This document shows positions 29,603-37,813 of a DNA stretch of 64,000 nt, piece by piece; position 1 is the stretch's first letter, and each line of letters starts with the position of its first letter. The notes below the pieces were generated by a model that was not told where the DNA came from, did not search any database, and saw only the letters and a program-made list of their open reading frames with translations. Made by a program: the position numbers and the translations under genes. The stretch comes from Halotia branconii CENA392 (GTDB lineage Bacteria; Cyanobacteriota; Cyanobacteriia; Cyanobacteriales; Nostocaceae): NCBI RefSeq assembly GCF_029953635.1, contig NZ_CP124543.1, forward strand, positions 2,211,455 to 2,275,454, in the 5' to 3' direction.

Positions 29603-29771
29603 AATATTTTTAGTACTCGTAATGAAAAACTAAGCCCTTGCCATTACTTCGCTGCGTACCCTGCGGGAACGTTAAGAGCAAACGTAATGACATAAAATCA
29701 TAAGCCGTGCGTAACTTCTATTTAGTTAACTCAAATTAAGGTATTAGGTGCTAAAACCGTCAAGATTAGGG

Positions 29772-29803
29772 TGTTGGGTTTCCTTACGTCAACCCAACCT
29801 ACT
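29772..29803. repeat. Hairpin repeat, family E copy 2
   Basis: GTTGGGTT (29773-29780), the spacer TCCTTACGTC, then AACCCAAC (29791-29798) and CTACT. Almost identical to the right half of 17118-17190. It lies 170 bp after the pseudopilin and before the next gene; it may act as a weak terminator but no T-run follows. Confidence 0.5.
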
Positions 29804-29870
29804 GACTAAAGCACTGTTTAAGGCTTAACAAACTAATACAATTTAATTTTATTAACAAGGTAAAAATTGT

Positions 29871-30506
29871 GTGCTGAAATCATCCAAAAGTCTCAAGCAG
29901 CACTTAATTATTTTCACTCGTTATCCCGAACCAGGAAAGACAAAAACCAGAATGATACCTGCTTTGGGCGCTGTTGGCGCTGCTAATTTGCAACGAGAAA
30001 TGACTGAACATACGATATCTCAGGTTAAAGAATTACAAAAAGCAACTGATATATCTTTAGAAGTGCGGTTTAGTGATGGTAATTTGCAGTTAATGCAGAA
30101 TTGGCTGGGGCTGGATTTATTTTACCAGTCTCAGGGTGAGGGAGATTTGGGTTTACGGATGGCGCGATCGCTTTTCGATGCCTTTGAATTTGGTAGAGAA
30201 CAAGTAATTGTTATCGGCACTGATTGCCCTGATGTAAATTCCCAGATTCTTACCAAAGCCTTTGAACAACTGCATACCTGTGATCTTGTACTCGGCCCGG
30301 CAATTGACGGTGGTTACTATTTGATTGGTTTGCGTCGCCTCATCCCAGAATTATTCGTTAACATCAACTGGGGAACCTCTCAAGTATTGCAACAAACTGT
30401 GGACATTGCTGAGGAACTCAAGATATCACTTGTATATTTGCCACCTTTGGCTGATGTTGATTTTCCAGAGGATCTGCCGATTTGGGAACGAGCTTGCTCA
30501 AAGTAG
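29871..30506 (+). CDS. TIGR04282-type glycosyltransferase (DUF2064)
   Basis: A 211-residue protein starting at a GTG. Signatures of the DUF2064/TIGR04282 family are present: LIIFTRYPEPGKTKTRMIPALG at the N-terminus, QGEGDLGLRMARSLFDAF, VIGTDCPDV and LVLGPAIDGGYYLIGL. This nucleotide-sugar-transferase-like fold (related to CofC/MobA nucleotidylyltransferases) is annotated in some databases as arsenosugar biosynthesis, but no arsenic genes lie near. In this setting, between a pseudopilin and an HpsJ-like protein, a role in polysaccharide precursor chemistry is as likely. Function not settled. Confidence 0.82.
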   Translation: MLKSSKSLKQHLIIFTRYPEPGKTKTRMIPALGAVGAANLQREMTEHTISQVKELQKATDISLEVRFSDGNLQLMQNWLGLDLFYQSQGEGDLGLRMARSLFDAFEFGREQVIVIGTDCPDVNSQILTKAFEQLHTCDLVLGPAIDGGYYLIGLRRLIPELFVNINWGTSQVLQQTVDIAEELKISLVYLPPLADVDFPEDLPIWERACSK

Positions 30507-30775
30507 ATAGTTGGTCTTATAGAAGCGGTAAATTGCGTCTCTACTAGCTACTCTCGTCGTATCTTGAAACACCTAGAATTTCCTGAAGACACTCAAGATA
30601 ACAAATGTTACTGTGGTGTAATTTCAAACTAAGAGGCCGAAAACCCTGACCAGTATTCTATTTACCTTTTTCCCATATAACAGACAGGTTGATGGAATAG
30701 GCAGGGTCATGGGAACAATATTCAAGTAACTTTAAATAGGACAATCACTCTGATCTACCACAAGTTTAAACAACT

Positions 30776-31618
30776 ATGACTAAACGTTTTACCTCTTTTA
30801 ACGCTGCTCTCACACTAAAAGTGGTGGGAATCATCTTAATTTTGTCCTTTTTGCTTGACTTTTTGATTCTATTATTGCCTTTCCAGCCAACTGATAGAGC
30901 ATGGCAAATCAATCTAGCAACTGCACTAGTGGATAGAGGAATTGTGCCTCTGGTAGGTTTGGGAATGTTGTTCGTTGGCTATTGGATGAATGAAGCTACT
31001 AGTGATAGCGATCGCCCACAAGCTGTAGACTTAAGATTTCCCGCCTTGATACTATCCAGTGTTTTGGGTTTAATTTTCTTGCTGATTTTTCCTCTGCACC
31101 TCAACAATGTCCGTCAAGCTAGCGCTCAAACGGTAAATCAAATTAACCAAGATGCTGAACAGGCAGAAAACCAGCTGAAAAACCAATTATCTCAATTTCA
31201 AGCCCAACTCAACAACGACCAAGGAAAAGCTCAGTTAGAACAGTTGCGGAACCAAGCGAGAGCTCAGTTTAGTGAACTGCTCAAAGACGATCAAAAATAT
31301 CAACAAGCACTTAATAACCCTCAAATTCCGCAAGCGCAGAAAGAATTACTTAAGAAATTTAAAGCAAATCCCCAAGAACTTGACAAGTTTATTGCCCAAC
31401 AAACAGATCCTCAAGGATTGGCAAATCAAAGATTGAGCCAAATTCGCCAGCGCAAGGAAGAAGCTCAAAAACAAGCTAAAGACAACGCTTGGAAATCTGG
31501 TTTACGGATTGGTATTAGCAGTTTACTGTTATCTATCGGTTACATTATTATCGGCTGGACAGGGTTACGTGGTGTGGGTGGCTTACAAAGTAGTGGACGT
31601 AAAGCAACTGCACGTTAA
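30776..31618 (+). CDS. HpsJ-like membrane protein with central coiled coil
   Basis: A 280-residue protein. There are predicted transmembrane helices at about 13-37, 50-66 and 88-108, a long Gln/Asn/Lys-rich, probably coiled-coil segment (about 110-235, QINQDAEQAENQLKNQLSQFQAQL-like heptads), and a last helix at about 242-265. This layout matches my recollection of HpsJ-family proteins, found with hormogonium polysaccharide genes and with cyanobacterial exosortases. No exosortase is seen here. It could link a periplasmic or cytoplasmic coil to the export apparatus; that is inference. Transcribed with the hps genes. Confidence 0.65.
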   Translation: MTKRFTSFNAALTLKVVGIILILSFLLDFLILLLPFQPTDRAWQINLATALVDRGIVPLVGLGMLFVGYWMNEATSDSDRPQAVDLRFPALILSSVLGLIFLLIFPLHLNNVRQASAQTVNQINQDAEQAENQLKNQLSQFQAQLNNDQGKAQLEQLRNQARAQFSELLKDDQKYQQALNNPQIPQAQKELLKKFKANPQELDKFIAQQTDPQGLANQRLSQIRQRKEEAQKQAKDNAWKSGLRIGISSLLLSIGYIIIGWTGLRGVGGLQSSGRKATAR

Positions 31619-31731
31619 TTCTTAAAGCAATGGGGAAAAGAGGCTAGGGGCTAGGGGCTAGGGGTTAGAGTTGTGAATTTAATTCATCAGAAAACTGCTA
31701 TAACTCCTAACTCCTAACTTTAACTATTAAC

Positions 31732-31832
31732 TATAGGACTCATATTTGATTTTTACGAAGCTAACTATACCTCAAAGAGCCTTGTTCCCTACCTATGCAA
31801 GTAATTTCACCAAATCAAACCGGATTCCTATA
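31732..31832. repeat. Inverted-repeat element, family C copy 3
   Basis: The left end is TATAGGACTCATATTTGATT and the right end AAATCAAACCGGATTCCTATA. Shortest of three copies (about 100 bp; others at 6389-6510 and 14718-14894). It ends 17 bp before the next gene start, so it may carry part of that gene's promoter or leader. Just upstream (31645-31668) is a tandem GGGGCTA run. Confidence 0.65.
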
Positions 31833-31849
31833 TTAACTAAAACTTAGAA

Positions 31850-32746
31850 ATGTTCTCAATTTACATACTCACATATAACGAAGAACTAGATATTGCTGCT
31901 TGTATTGAATCGGCAATGCTATCAGATGACATTATAGTTGTGGATTCATGCAGTAGCGATCGCACTGTAGAAATTGCCAGCCGTTATCCTATCCGCGTCG
32001 TCCAACATCCTTTTAAAAGTCACGGACAACAACGTACTTGGATGTTAGAATCTATACCTCCTAAATATGAGTGGGTTTATATTCTCGAAGCCGATGAACG
32101 CATGACACCAGAATTATTTGCTGAATGTGTACAGGCAAGTCAAAATCCAGATTATATTGGCTACTACGTTGCTGAACGCGTAATGTTTATGAATCATTGG
32201 ATTCGTTACAGTACCCAATATCCCCGTTACCAAATGCGTTTGTTCCGTCATGGTAAAGTTTGGTTTACAGACTACGGTCATACTGAACGGGAAGTTTGTG
32301 AAGGTGTCACCAGTTTCTTAAAGGAAACCTATCCTCATTACACTTCTAGCAAAGGTTTAAGTCGCTGGATTGAAAAACATAACCGTTATTCCACGGATGA
32401 AGCCAAGGAAACTTTATATCAATTACAACAAGGTAAAGTTAACTGGCGAGATTTGTTCTTAGGCAAGTCGGAAGTTGAAAGACGACGCGCCCTCAAGGAT
32501 TTGTCGTTGCGTTTACCCGCTAGACCTTTACTACGCTTTTTATATATGTATTTTATTTTAGGTGGTTGTCTCGATGGACGTGCTGGTATGGCTTGGTGTA
32601 CATTGCAGGCATTTTATGAATACCTGATTTTGCTGAAAGTTTGGGAAATGCAGCATCTACCCACCCCCAATTTAGAAGCAAAAATATCTCCAGATATGGA
32701 AATACCTAACACAGCTTCCACAACCACAAAAGTTGATGCAGTTTAA
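31850..32746 (+). CDS. Family 2 glycosyltransferase, WaaE/KdtX-like
   Basis: A 298-residue GT-A glycosyltransferase of the LPS-core type: FSIYILTYNEELDIAACIES, IIVVDSCSSDRTVEIA, ILEADERMTPEL (acidic metal site) and, after the core, MRLFRHGKVWFTDYGHTE and the C-terminal helix region RFLYMYFILGGCLDGRAGM, usual in WaaE/KdtX-like enzymes. The donor and acceptor are unknown. It is the last gene of the 18-32.7 kb plus-strand polysaccharide region. No good ribosome-binding site is visible ahead of the ATG. Confidence 0.85.
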   Translation: MFSIYILTYNEELDIAACIESAMLSDDIIVVDSCSSDRTVEIASRYPIRVVQHPFKSHGQQRTWMLESIPPKYEWVYILEADERMTPELFAECVQASQNPDYIGYYVAERVMFMNHWIRYSTQYPRYQMRLFRHGKVWFTDYGHTEREVCEGVTSFLKETYPHYTSSKGLSRWIEKHNRYSTDEAKETLYQLQQGKVNWRDLFLGKSEVERRRALKDLSLRLPARPLLRFLYMYFILGGCLDGRAGMAWCTLQAFYEYLILLKVWEMQHLPTPNLEAKISPDMEIPNTASTTTKVDAV

Positions 32747-32817
32747 GCTTTTTTATTCATGTTATGTAAGTAGACTGGAATAAGGTAAATTCCATTAATG
32801 AATTTACCGCAGCCGTT

Positions 32818-32946
32818 GGTTTCGACTTCGCTCAACCAACGGAAGAATCGAGAGTTGAGCGAACTTGTACTGACTTGTACTGAGTTTAGCTGAGCGTAGC
32901 CGAAGTAGCGCAGTCGAAGTAGCGCAGTCGAAGTAGTCGAAACTCG
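32818..32946. repeat. Family D repeat cluster with short tandem units
   Basis: It contains inverted fragments of TTCGACTTCGCTCAAC and its complement, then the 14-bp unit AGTAGCGCAGTCGA twice in a row (about 32904-32931) and GTAGTCGAAACTC. It sits in the 532-bp gap between the last hps-linked glycosyltransferase and the DUF502 gene. A 69-codon frame at 32981-33190 has no family features and is not called. Nothing else was seen in the gap. Confidence 0.6.
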
Positions 32947-33278
32947 TCAGCACAAGTCACTAGCTAAAACTAATCATCTGTTGAGCCTGTGGTACTTTGG
33001 GAATCGTAGGCAGCTTTTGATAGAGCGCGGTAAGATTAGTAATATCCCAGAGGCTTGCAACAATCATTTACAAGTCATACAAAGAAAAGTAACATTCTCA
33101 AAGACAAACCAGCCATCATTTTGGTTGATGCATGACAATATGTACGGTTGTAGAAAAACATTCAGCAGTCAGTGCGTATTCTTGTGTTAGTAAGCCGGAT
33201 GCTTGCAGTTTTGGGTATAAAGCTTGGGGCAAAAAAACGCCACAAGTGATGTCTTTACAATTGGACAAATCTGCTGGT

Positions 33279-34058
33279 ATGAGTACCAATAACAAACGTT
33301 CCACTAGCCTAGAAAAGGAGAATACGGGCTTGGGAATTAACCGCTTAAAACAGGATTTAAAAAATGACCTGATTGCTGGTTTGTTGGTGATAATTCCGCT
33401 AGCAACCACTATCTGGCTAACGATTACTATTGCCAGTTGGGTCATTAATTTCCTCACTCAAGTTCCCAAACAACTTAATCCCTTTGATGGGTTACACCCT
33501 ATATTAGTAAATCTACTTAATTTAGCAGTGGGACTGGCTGTACCACTACTGAGTATTTTGTTAATTGGGTTAATGGCTCGGAATATTGCTGGGCGCTGGT
33601 TATTAGATTTTGGGGAACGGTTATTGCAGGCGATTCCCTTAGCTGGACAGGTATACAAAACTCTAAAACAACTTTTAGAAACATTACTAAAAGATTCCAA
33701 TAATAGGTTTCGTCGGGTAATTTTAGTAGAATATCCCCGGCGCGAAATGTGGGCGATCGCTTTTGTCACTGGTGCAGTTGGTAGTGATATTCAAGCTCAA
33801 ATGTCTCGCCCCATGCTGAGTATTTTTGTTCCCACCACCCCAAACCCAACTACAGGATGGTATGCGATCGTTCCAGAGGACGAAGTAGTAAACCTATCAA
33901 TGTCGGTAGAAGACGCTTTTAAGGTAGTAGTTTCTGGCGGTATTGTATCTCCAAACGCTTCCCTGCCTTCCTTAATGATTTCTAAAGACCATAATTTGGA
34001 AACACCAACCCTACAAACCAAGCGCCCAAGTGTTCCTGTAGAAGAAACTTCAACTTAA
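33279..34058 (+). CDS. DUF502 family membrane protein
   Basis: A protein of 259 residues from the chosen ATG. Two hydrophobic hairpin regions (LIAGLLVIIPLATTIWLTIT and the segment LAVGLAVPLLSILLIGLMA) flank PKQLNPF. A soluble domain follows with YPRREMWAIAFVTG and MLSIFVPTTPNPTTGWYAIVP, the hallmark of DUF502/COG2928 proteins. Function is unknown; plant relatives are plastid and endomembrane proteins. The frame runs back to 33132, with ATGs at 33132 and 33249; 33279 is picked because the extra residues lack conservation-like features, but no start has a good ribosome-binding site. Its neighbour nusB begins 105 bp later, so co-transcription is possible. Confidence 0.8.
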   Translation: MSTNNKRSTSLEKENTGLGINRLKQDLKNDLIAGLLVIIPLATTIWLTITIASWVINFLTQVPKQLNPFDGLHPILVNLLNLAVGLAVPLLSILLIGLMARNIAGRWLLDFGERLLQAIPLAGQVYKTLKQLLETLLKDSNNRFRRVILVEYPRREMWAIAFVTGAVGSDIQAQMSRPMLSIFVPTTPNPTTGWYAIVPEDEVVNLSMSVEDAFKVVVSGGIVSPNASLPSLMISKDHNLETPTLQTKRPSVPVEETST

Positions 34059-34163
34059 AGTCAATCCGGTAAATTCACCAGCAATATAGATAAGATGGTT
34101 GTCTGACTCTGCCACAATGTATTAACTCCTAACCCTTTAATTAGTGCTTAGACACTCACTTCC

Positions 34164-34793
34164 ATGCAAGACAGAAAACCCCAGCAAATTGCTCGTGAAT
34201 TGGCGCTGTTAAGTCTTAGCCAATTGCCGATAAATGCGAAAAAAATAACCGAAGAACATCTACCCAAGTTGGTGCTAGCAACAGTACGCACCCTCAGATC
34301 AGAAGTGCAAGATAGTCTAGATAATGCTGCTGCTGAACTACAACGCAGCAGCGATCGCCTCTTAACTAGCGAAACTCGTGCCTCAGATCTCAATAGTGCT
34401 AGAACTATGCTCAAAGAGGCGATTGAATGCACCCAAACAGCAATCAATCAACTGGGTGCAGCAGTTGAATTTCCAGAATTAATTCAGCTAGCTAATCAAG
34501 ATCGGGAAGTTGGCAGATATGCCATCCAAATTGTCAAACTTGTCAATGAAGAGCGAGTTGCGATCGATGAACGAATCGGTTCTGCTTTGGTAGATTGGCA
34601 AGTCACTCGCCTAGCCCAAATCGATAAAGATATCCTCCGCATAGCTGTAGGAGAAATGCTGTTTTTAGGACTTCCAGACAGCGTAGTTGTTAACGAAGCT
34701 GTGTTGCTAGCCAAACGTTACAGTGGAGACGATGGTCATCGTTTCATTAACGGTGTTCTACGCCGAGTTACAGAGCAAAAAAAGACTGCATAA
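34164..34793 (+). CDS. nusB: NusB transcription antitermination factor
   Basis: A 209-residue RNA-binding helical protein that joins NusE (S10) on boxA sequences of rRNA transcripts. The N-terminal helix [19 protein letters not shown] and the C-terminal core [20 protein letters not shown] with [23 protein letters not shown] are the NusB signature. About 60 extra residues in the middle, a long charged helical insertion, make it longer than the 140-residue E. coli form; that is usual for cyanobacteria. Lies directly upstream of ftsY on the same strand. Confidence 0.94.
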   Translation: MQDRKPQQIARELALLSLSQLPINAKKITEEHLPKLVLATVRTLRSEVQDSLDNAAAELQRSSDRLLTSETRASDLNSARTMLKEAIECTQTAINQLGAAVEFPELIQLANQDREVGRYAIQIVKLVNEERVAIDERIGSALVDWQVTRLAQIDKDILRIAVGEMLFLGLPDSVVVNEAVLLAKRYSGDDGHRFINGVLRRVTEQKKTA

Positions 34794-35018
34794 TCGTAAT
34801 TCGTAATTCGTAATACTCGCCAAAGGCGAGAAGCAAGCTACGTAATTCGTAATTTAAGAGGGACAGAACAACGGCTAATTATCTTTTCTCTCTGCCCCTC
34901 TGCTGTATAAGAGGTGAGGATAACCCGGAAGTTTTTACCCCAAGAAAGAGTAAAGAGTTAAATTAAACTTATAACTAATAACTCATAATCCATATAACAA
35001 CTAATACCGCTAGGTGCA

Positions 35019-36746
35019 ATGGTTTTTAATTGGTTCCGTCGTCAACACAACGATTCTTCTAACACCCCCTCTGAAAAAACACAACAAGAAACTCCTTTAG
35101 CAAAAGAACCCCAACCAGAACCAGCCGAAACGGCAAACCCAACAACAGAAACTGCACAAGATTCAAGTACAGATTTGTTGGCGTTTGCTAAAGCTGCTTA
35201 TAAAAATATCCAGCAAAAACAACAATCTCCAGAAGTTGCAACGCCACCTAACTCAGAAATTGCCTCATCACCAATACCAAAAACCGAGGCGATAGAAACC
35301 GCACAACCACCAGAAGCAGTTTCTACCGTAGCTGAAGCCAATGAAACAGCACAATCTCCAGAGATAGCTGCAACTGTTGCTGAAACCACTGAGGAAGTAG
35401 CAGAAATTACTGAGAAACAGTCTGTATCTACTGCTGGGGTTGATTCGGTTACAGAAATTACTGAGGAACAGCTTGTATCTACCTCAGAGGTTGAATCGGT
35501 GGCAGAAACTACTGAGGAGCCAGTAACACTTAATCCAGAACTAATAGTAGAAGAAACCGAATCACCAAAAGCAACACCAGTAAATTTATCTTTTTTAGAA
35601 AGAGCCGCAGCAGAACGGCAAGCAAAGCAAGAACGACTAATAGCTAGTGCGATTGAAGTACCAGAACCAGAAGTATTAACACCTGCTGTAGCATCGACAA
35701 CTACCACATCAGAAACAGCAGAGGTACTACCTGAACTGGCTTTTGATGAAGGATTTATGTGGTCAACAGAAGTTTTGGCAGCCCAAGGTAGGCGACCAGA
35801 AGATGTTTCTATTGAAGAGATTACTTGGTTGAAGAAGTTACGGCAAGGGTTAGATAAAACCCGTCGTAACATTCTCAATCAATTGAAGGCGATCGTTGGG
35901 CAAGGGCCGTTAAACCAAGCGGCGGTGGCAGAAATCGAGGCTGCACTTTTGCAAGCTGATGTGGGTGTAGAAGCAACAGATTACATTATTAGCGAATTAC
36001 AGAAAAAACTACGAGCAGAAGTTACTGCACCAGAAGAAGCGATCGCTTTCCTCAAAGAAATATTGCGGGATATGTTAGATCAGCCGCTGAAGGAATCCCA
36101 CAAATCTAGCTTTGCTCCAGACAAAGAAACTCTGAATATTTGGTTAATTACTGGGGTTAATGGCGCTGGTAAAACCACTACGATCGGCAAAATCTCTCAC
36201 TTAGCCCAAAAATCGGGCTATAAATGCCTAATTGGGGCAGCAGACACATTCCGGGCTGCTGCTGTAGAACAGGTGAAGGTTTGGGGTACTAGAAGCGGCG
36301 TAGAAGTAATTTCTAATCCTGGGAAGAATACAGATCCGGCTGCTGTGGTGTTCGATGCGATCGCCGCTGCCCAAGCACGAGAAACTGAGTTACTTTTGGT
36401 AGATACTGCTGGGCGACTGCAAAACAAGAAAAATTTAATGGACGAACTCAGCAAAATTCGCCGGATTATCGATAAAAAAGCCCCTAAGGCCAAAATCGAA
36501 TCTCTGTTGGTTTTAGATGCTACTCTGGGTCAAAATGGCTTGCGGCAAGCTGAAGTTTTCTCCCAAGCGGCTCAACTTAGCGGTGTAGTGTTAACCAAAC
36601 TGGATGGTACTGCCAAAGGAGGAGTTGCTCTGGCCGTTGTGCAGCAACTCGGTTTACCCATTCGCTTTATTGGGGCTGGCGAAGGAATTGAAGATTTACG
36701 TCCTTTTTCTAGCTACGAGTTTGTCGAAGCTCTATTGAGTGGTTAA
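35019..36746 (+). CDS. ftsY: FtsY, signal recognition particle receptor
   Basis: A 575-residue SRP-type GTPase that docks the signal recognition particle at the membrane. Residues 1-240 form an acidic, Thr/Glu/Ala-rich A domain beginning MVFNWFRRQ, a membrane-contact start. The NG domain has G1 GVNGAGKTTTIGK, DTFRAAAVEQ, G3 DTAGRLQNKKNLMDEL, and G4 TKLDGTAKGG. The A domain carries a 17-residue tandem repeat (DNA period 51 bp, see 35403-35519). The gene follows nusB by 225 bp and is followed by a long gap before a PP2C-type phosphatase gene on the same strand. Confidence 0.95.
   Translation: MVFNWFRRQHNDSSNTPSEKTQQETPLAKEPQPEPAETANPTTETAQDSSTDLLAFAKAAYKNIQQKQQSPEVATPPNSEIASSPIPKTEAIETAQPPEAVSTVAEANETAQSPEIAATVAETTEEVAEITEKQSVSTAGVDSVTEITEEQLVSTSEVESVAETTEEPVTLNPELIVEETESPKATPVNLSFLERAAAERQAKQERLIASAIEVPEPEVLTPAVASTTTTSETAEVLPELAFDEGFMWSTEVLAAQGRRPEDVSIEEITWLKKLRQGLDKTRRNILNQLKAIVGQGPLNQAAVAEIEAALLQADVGVEATDYIISELQKKLRAEVTAPEEAIAFLKEILRDMLDQPLKESHKSSFAPDKETLNIWLITGVNGAGKTTTIGKISHLAQKSGYKCLIGAADTFRAAAVEQVKVWGTRSGVEVISNPGKNTDPAAVVFDAIAAAQARETELLLVDTAGRLQNKKNLMDELSKIRRIIDKKAPKAKIESLLVLDATLGQNGLRQAEVFSQAAQLSGVVLTKLDGTAKGGVALAVVQQLGLPIRFIGAGEGIEDLRPFSSYEFVEALLSG
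35403..35519 (+). repeat. 51-bp tandem repeat inside ftsY
   Basis: Units begin at 35403, 35454 and 35505 (third partial), each exactly 51 bp apart. They encode EITEKQSVSTAGVDSVT, EITEEQLVSTSEVESVA and ETTEE. The repeats differ at silent and replacement sites, so they are not recent copies. Confidence 0.85.
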
Positions 36747-36790
36747 TTTCAAATTTTTCAGTTAAGCTCTTTTCTGAGAAAACCAAATTA

Positions 36791-36867
36791 TTTTAGGACT
36801 TAGTACTCTGGTATTGTCATTGCGATTAACTAGAAATACAATACTGGCAAAAACCTAAGTCCTAAAA
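36791..36867. repeat. 77-bp hairpin element
   Basis: TTTTAGGACTTAG at 36791-36803 is inverted at 36855-36867 (CTAAGTCCTAAAA), and an inner stretch GGTATTGT is inverted as ACAATACT. It lies 45 bp after ftsY. It may act as an ftsY terminator or be a solo mini-element. Confidence 0.5.
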
Positions 36868-37134
36868 CTGTTAGTTTGCTATCAAGTATGGTAAATTCTG
36901 CTAAAACCTTACTTTAACGCTGTTGTTCTGGGAGCATCTTATCCGTTTATGGCAAATCGCCCTGACAAAATTACCTGCAAATATTCTCTAGCGGTAAATT
37001 AAAAGTCGTAAATATAACACTCTAATTACAATGACTAGTTGAATTTTAAAGTTAAAAATTTTGGGTAATGGTCTTTCTTAACCAAATGTCACTAGCTTTA
37101 TATAGCAGTTCTCAATTACATGAGGTACATAGCC

Positions 37135-37273
37135 ACTAATACCGTTTCACTTTAAAAATTGATACAAATAGTCAGGAGGGGAGCAGGGAGCATACTTCGA
37201 CTACGCTCAGTAACCAGGGGGAAAAAATTAAAGACCAATCATCTGTTTCAAATATTTCGTGAAATGTTATAAC
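37135..37273. repeat. Inverted-repeat element, family B copy 3
   Basis: Left end ACTAATACCGTTTCACTTTA, right end ATATTTCGTGAAATGTTATAA, as in the copy at 28753-28950. The centre has a family D fragment (37191-37215). Confidence 0.65.
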
Positions 37274-37813
37274 CACTAGTCCTTGAACTCAACGAGATGT
37301 ACCTCACTAAAAGGATAAGCGCTATAGTTATTTTTTGAGTAAGCTAAAGTGCATCTAAAAATTTGCTGATTTTCAGTTTTAGATGTGATTGTTAGCTTTT
37401 TATTCCCTGAAGCTAATCTCTGAGAATACTCTTATCCACTAGACTATGATCTTATTAGCTTGATTAACCAATCGAAAACCATAACAAAATAATTTTGCTA
37501 CTAAAAGATTTATCTATGTCTAAAGTAGTATGATTTGCTAATTAAGTTATGGAAAATGGAGTAACTTTCTAAATGCTGAGAAGAATTACTGACTTTTGCC
37601 AGGAATTTGCCATTAAAAATAAGTTGTAAGAAGTTACTATATTTATCTAGAAAAGTCACAAGCAAATGCAATACTTGTATCAAGTCGCATCCTACGTCTT
37701 TCTACTCTTGCTAAAGGGACAAATCTTGTCTCAATATGGTTTAGCAATGCCAAAAGCAAAGAGTTTATAAATAATCTATATCTGTTGCTTCTAAGCGCAA
37801 TAATAACTGTACT
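37274..37813. other. Long spacer upstream of the PP2C phosphatase gene
   Basis: AT-rich, with no gene, tRNA or clear hairpin found. The longest plausible small frame is 18 codons (from 37573). It must contain the promoter of the downstream phosphatase, but no box could be placed with confidence. Confidence 0.4.

Noticed and set aside
32981..33190. 69-residue frame before the DUF502 gene
   Set aside because: No family features, no ribosome-binding site, overlaps the leader of the next gene.
35198..35878. 226-residue Ser/Val-rich minus-strand frame
   Set aside because: Antisense shadow of the low-complexity A domain of FtsY; the repetitive codons keep the other strand open.
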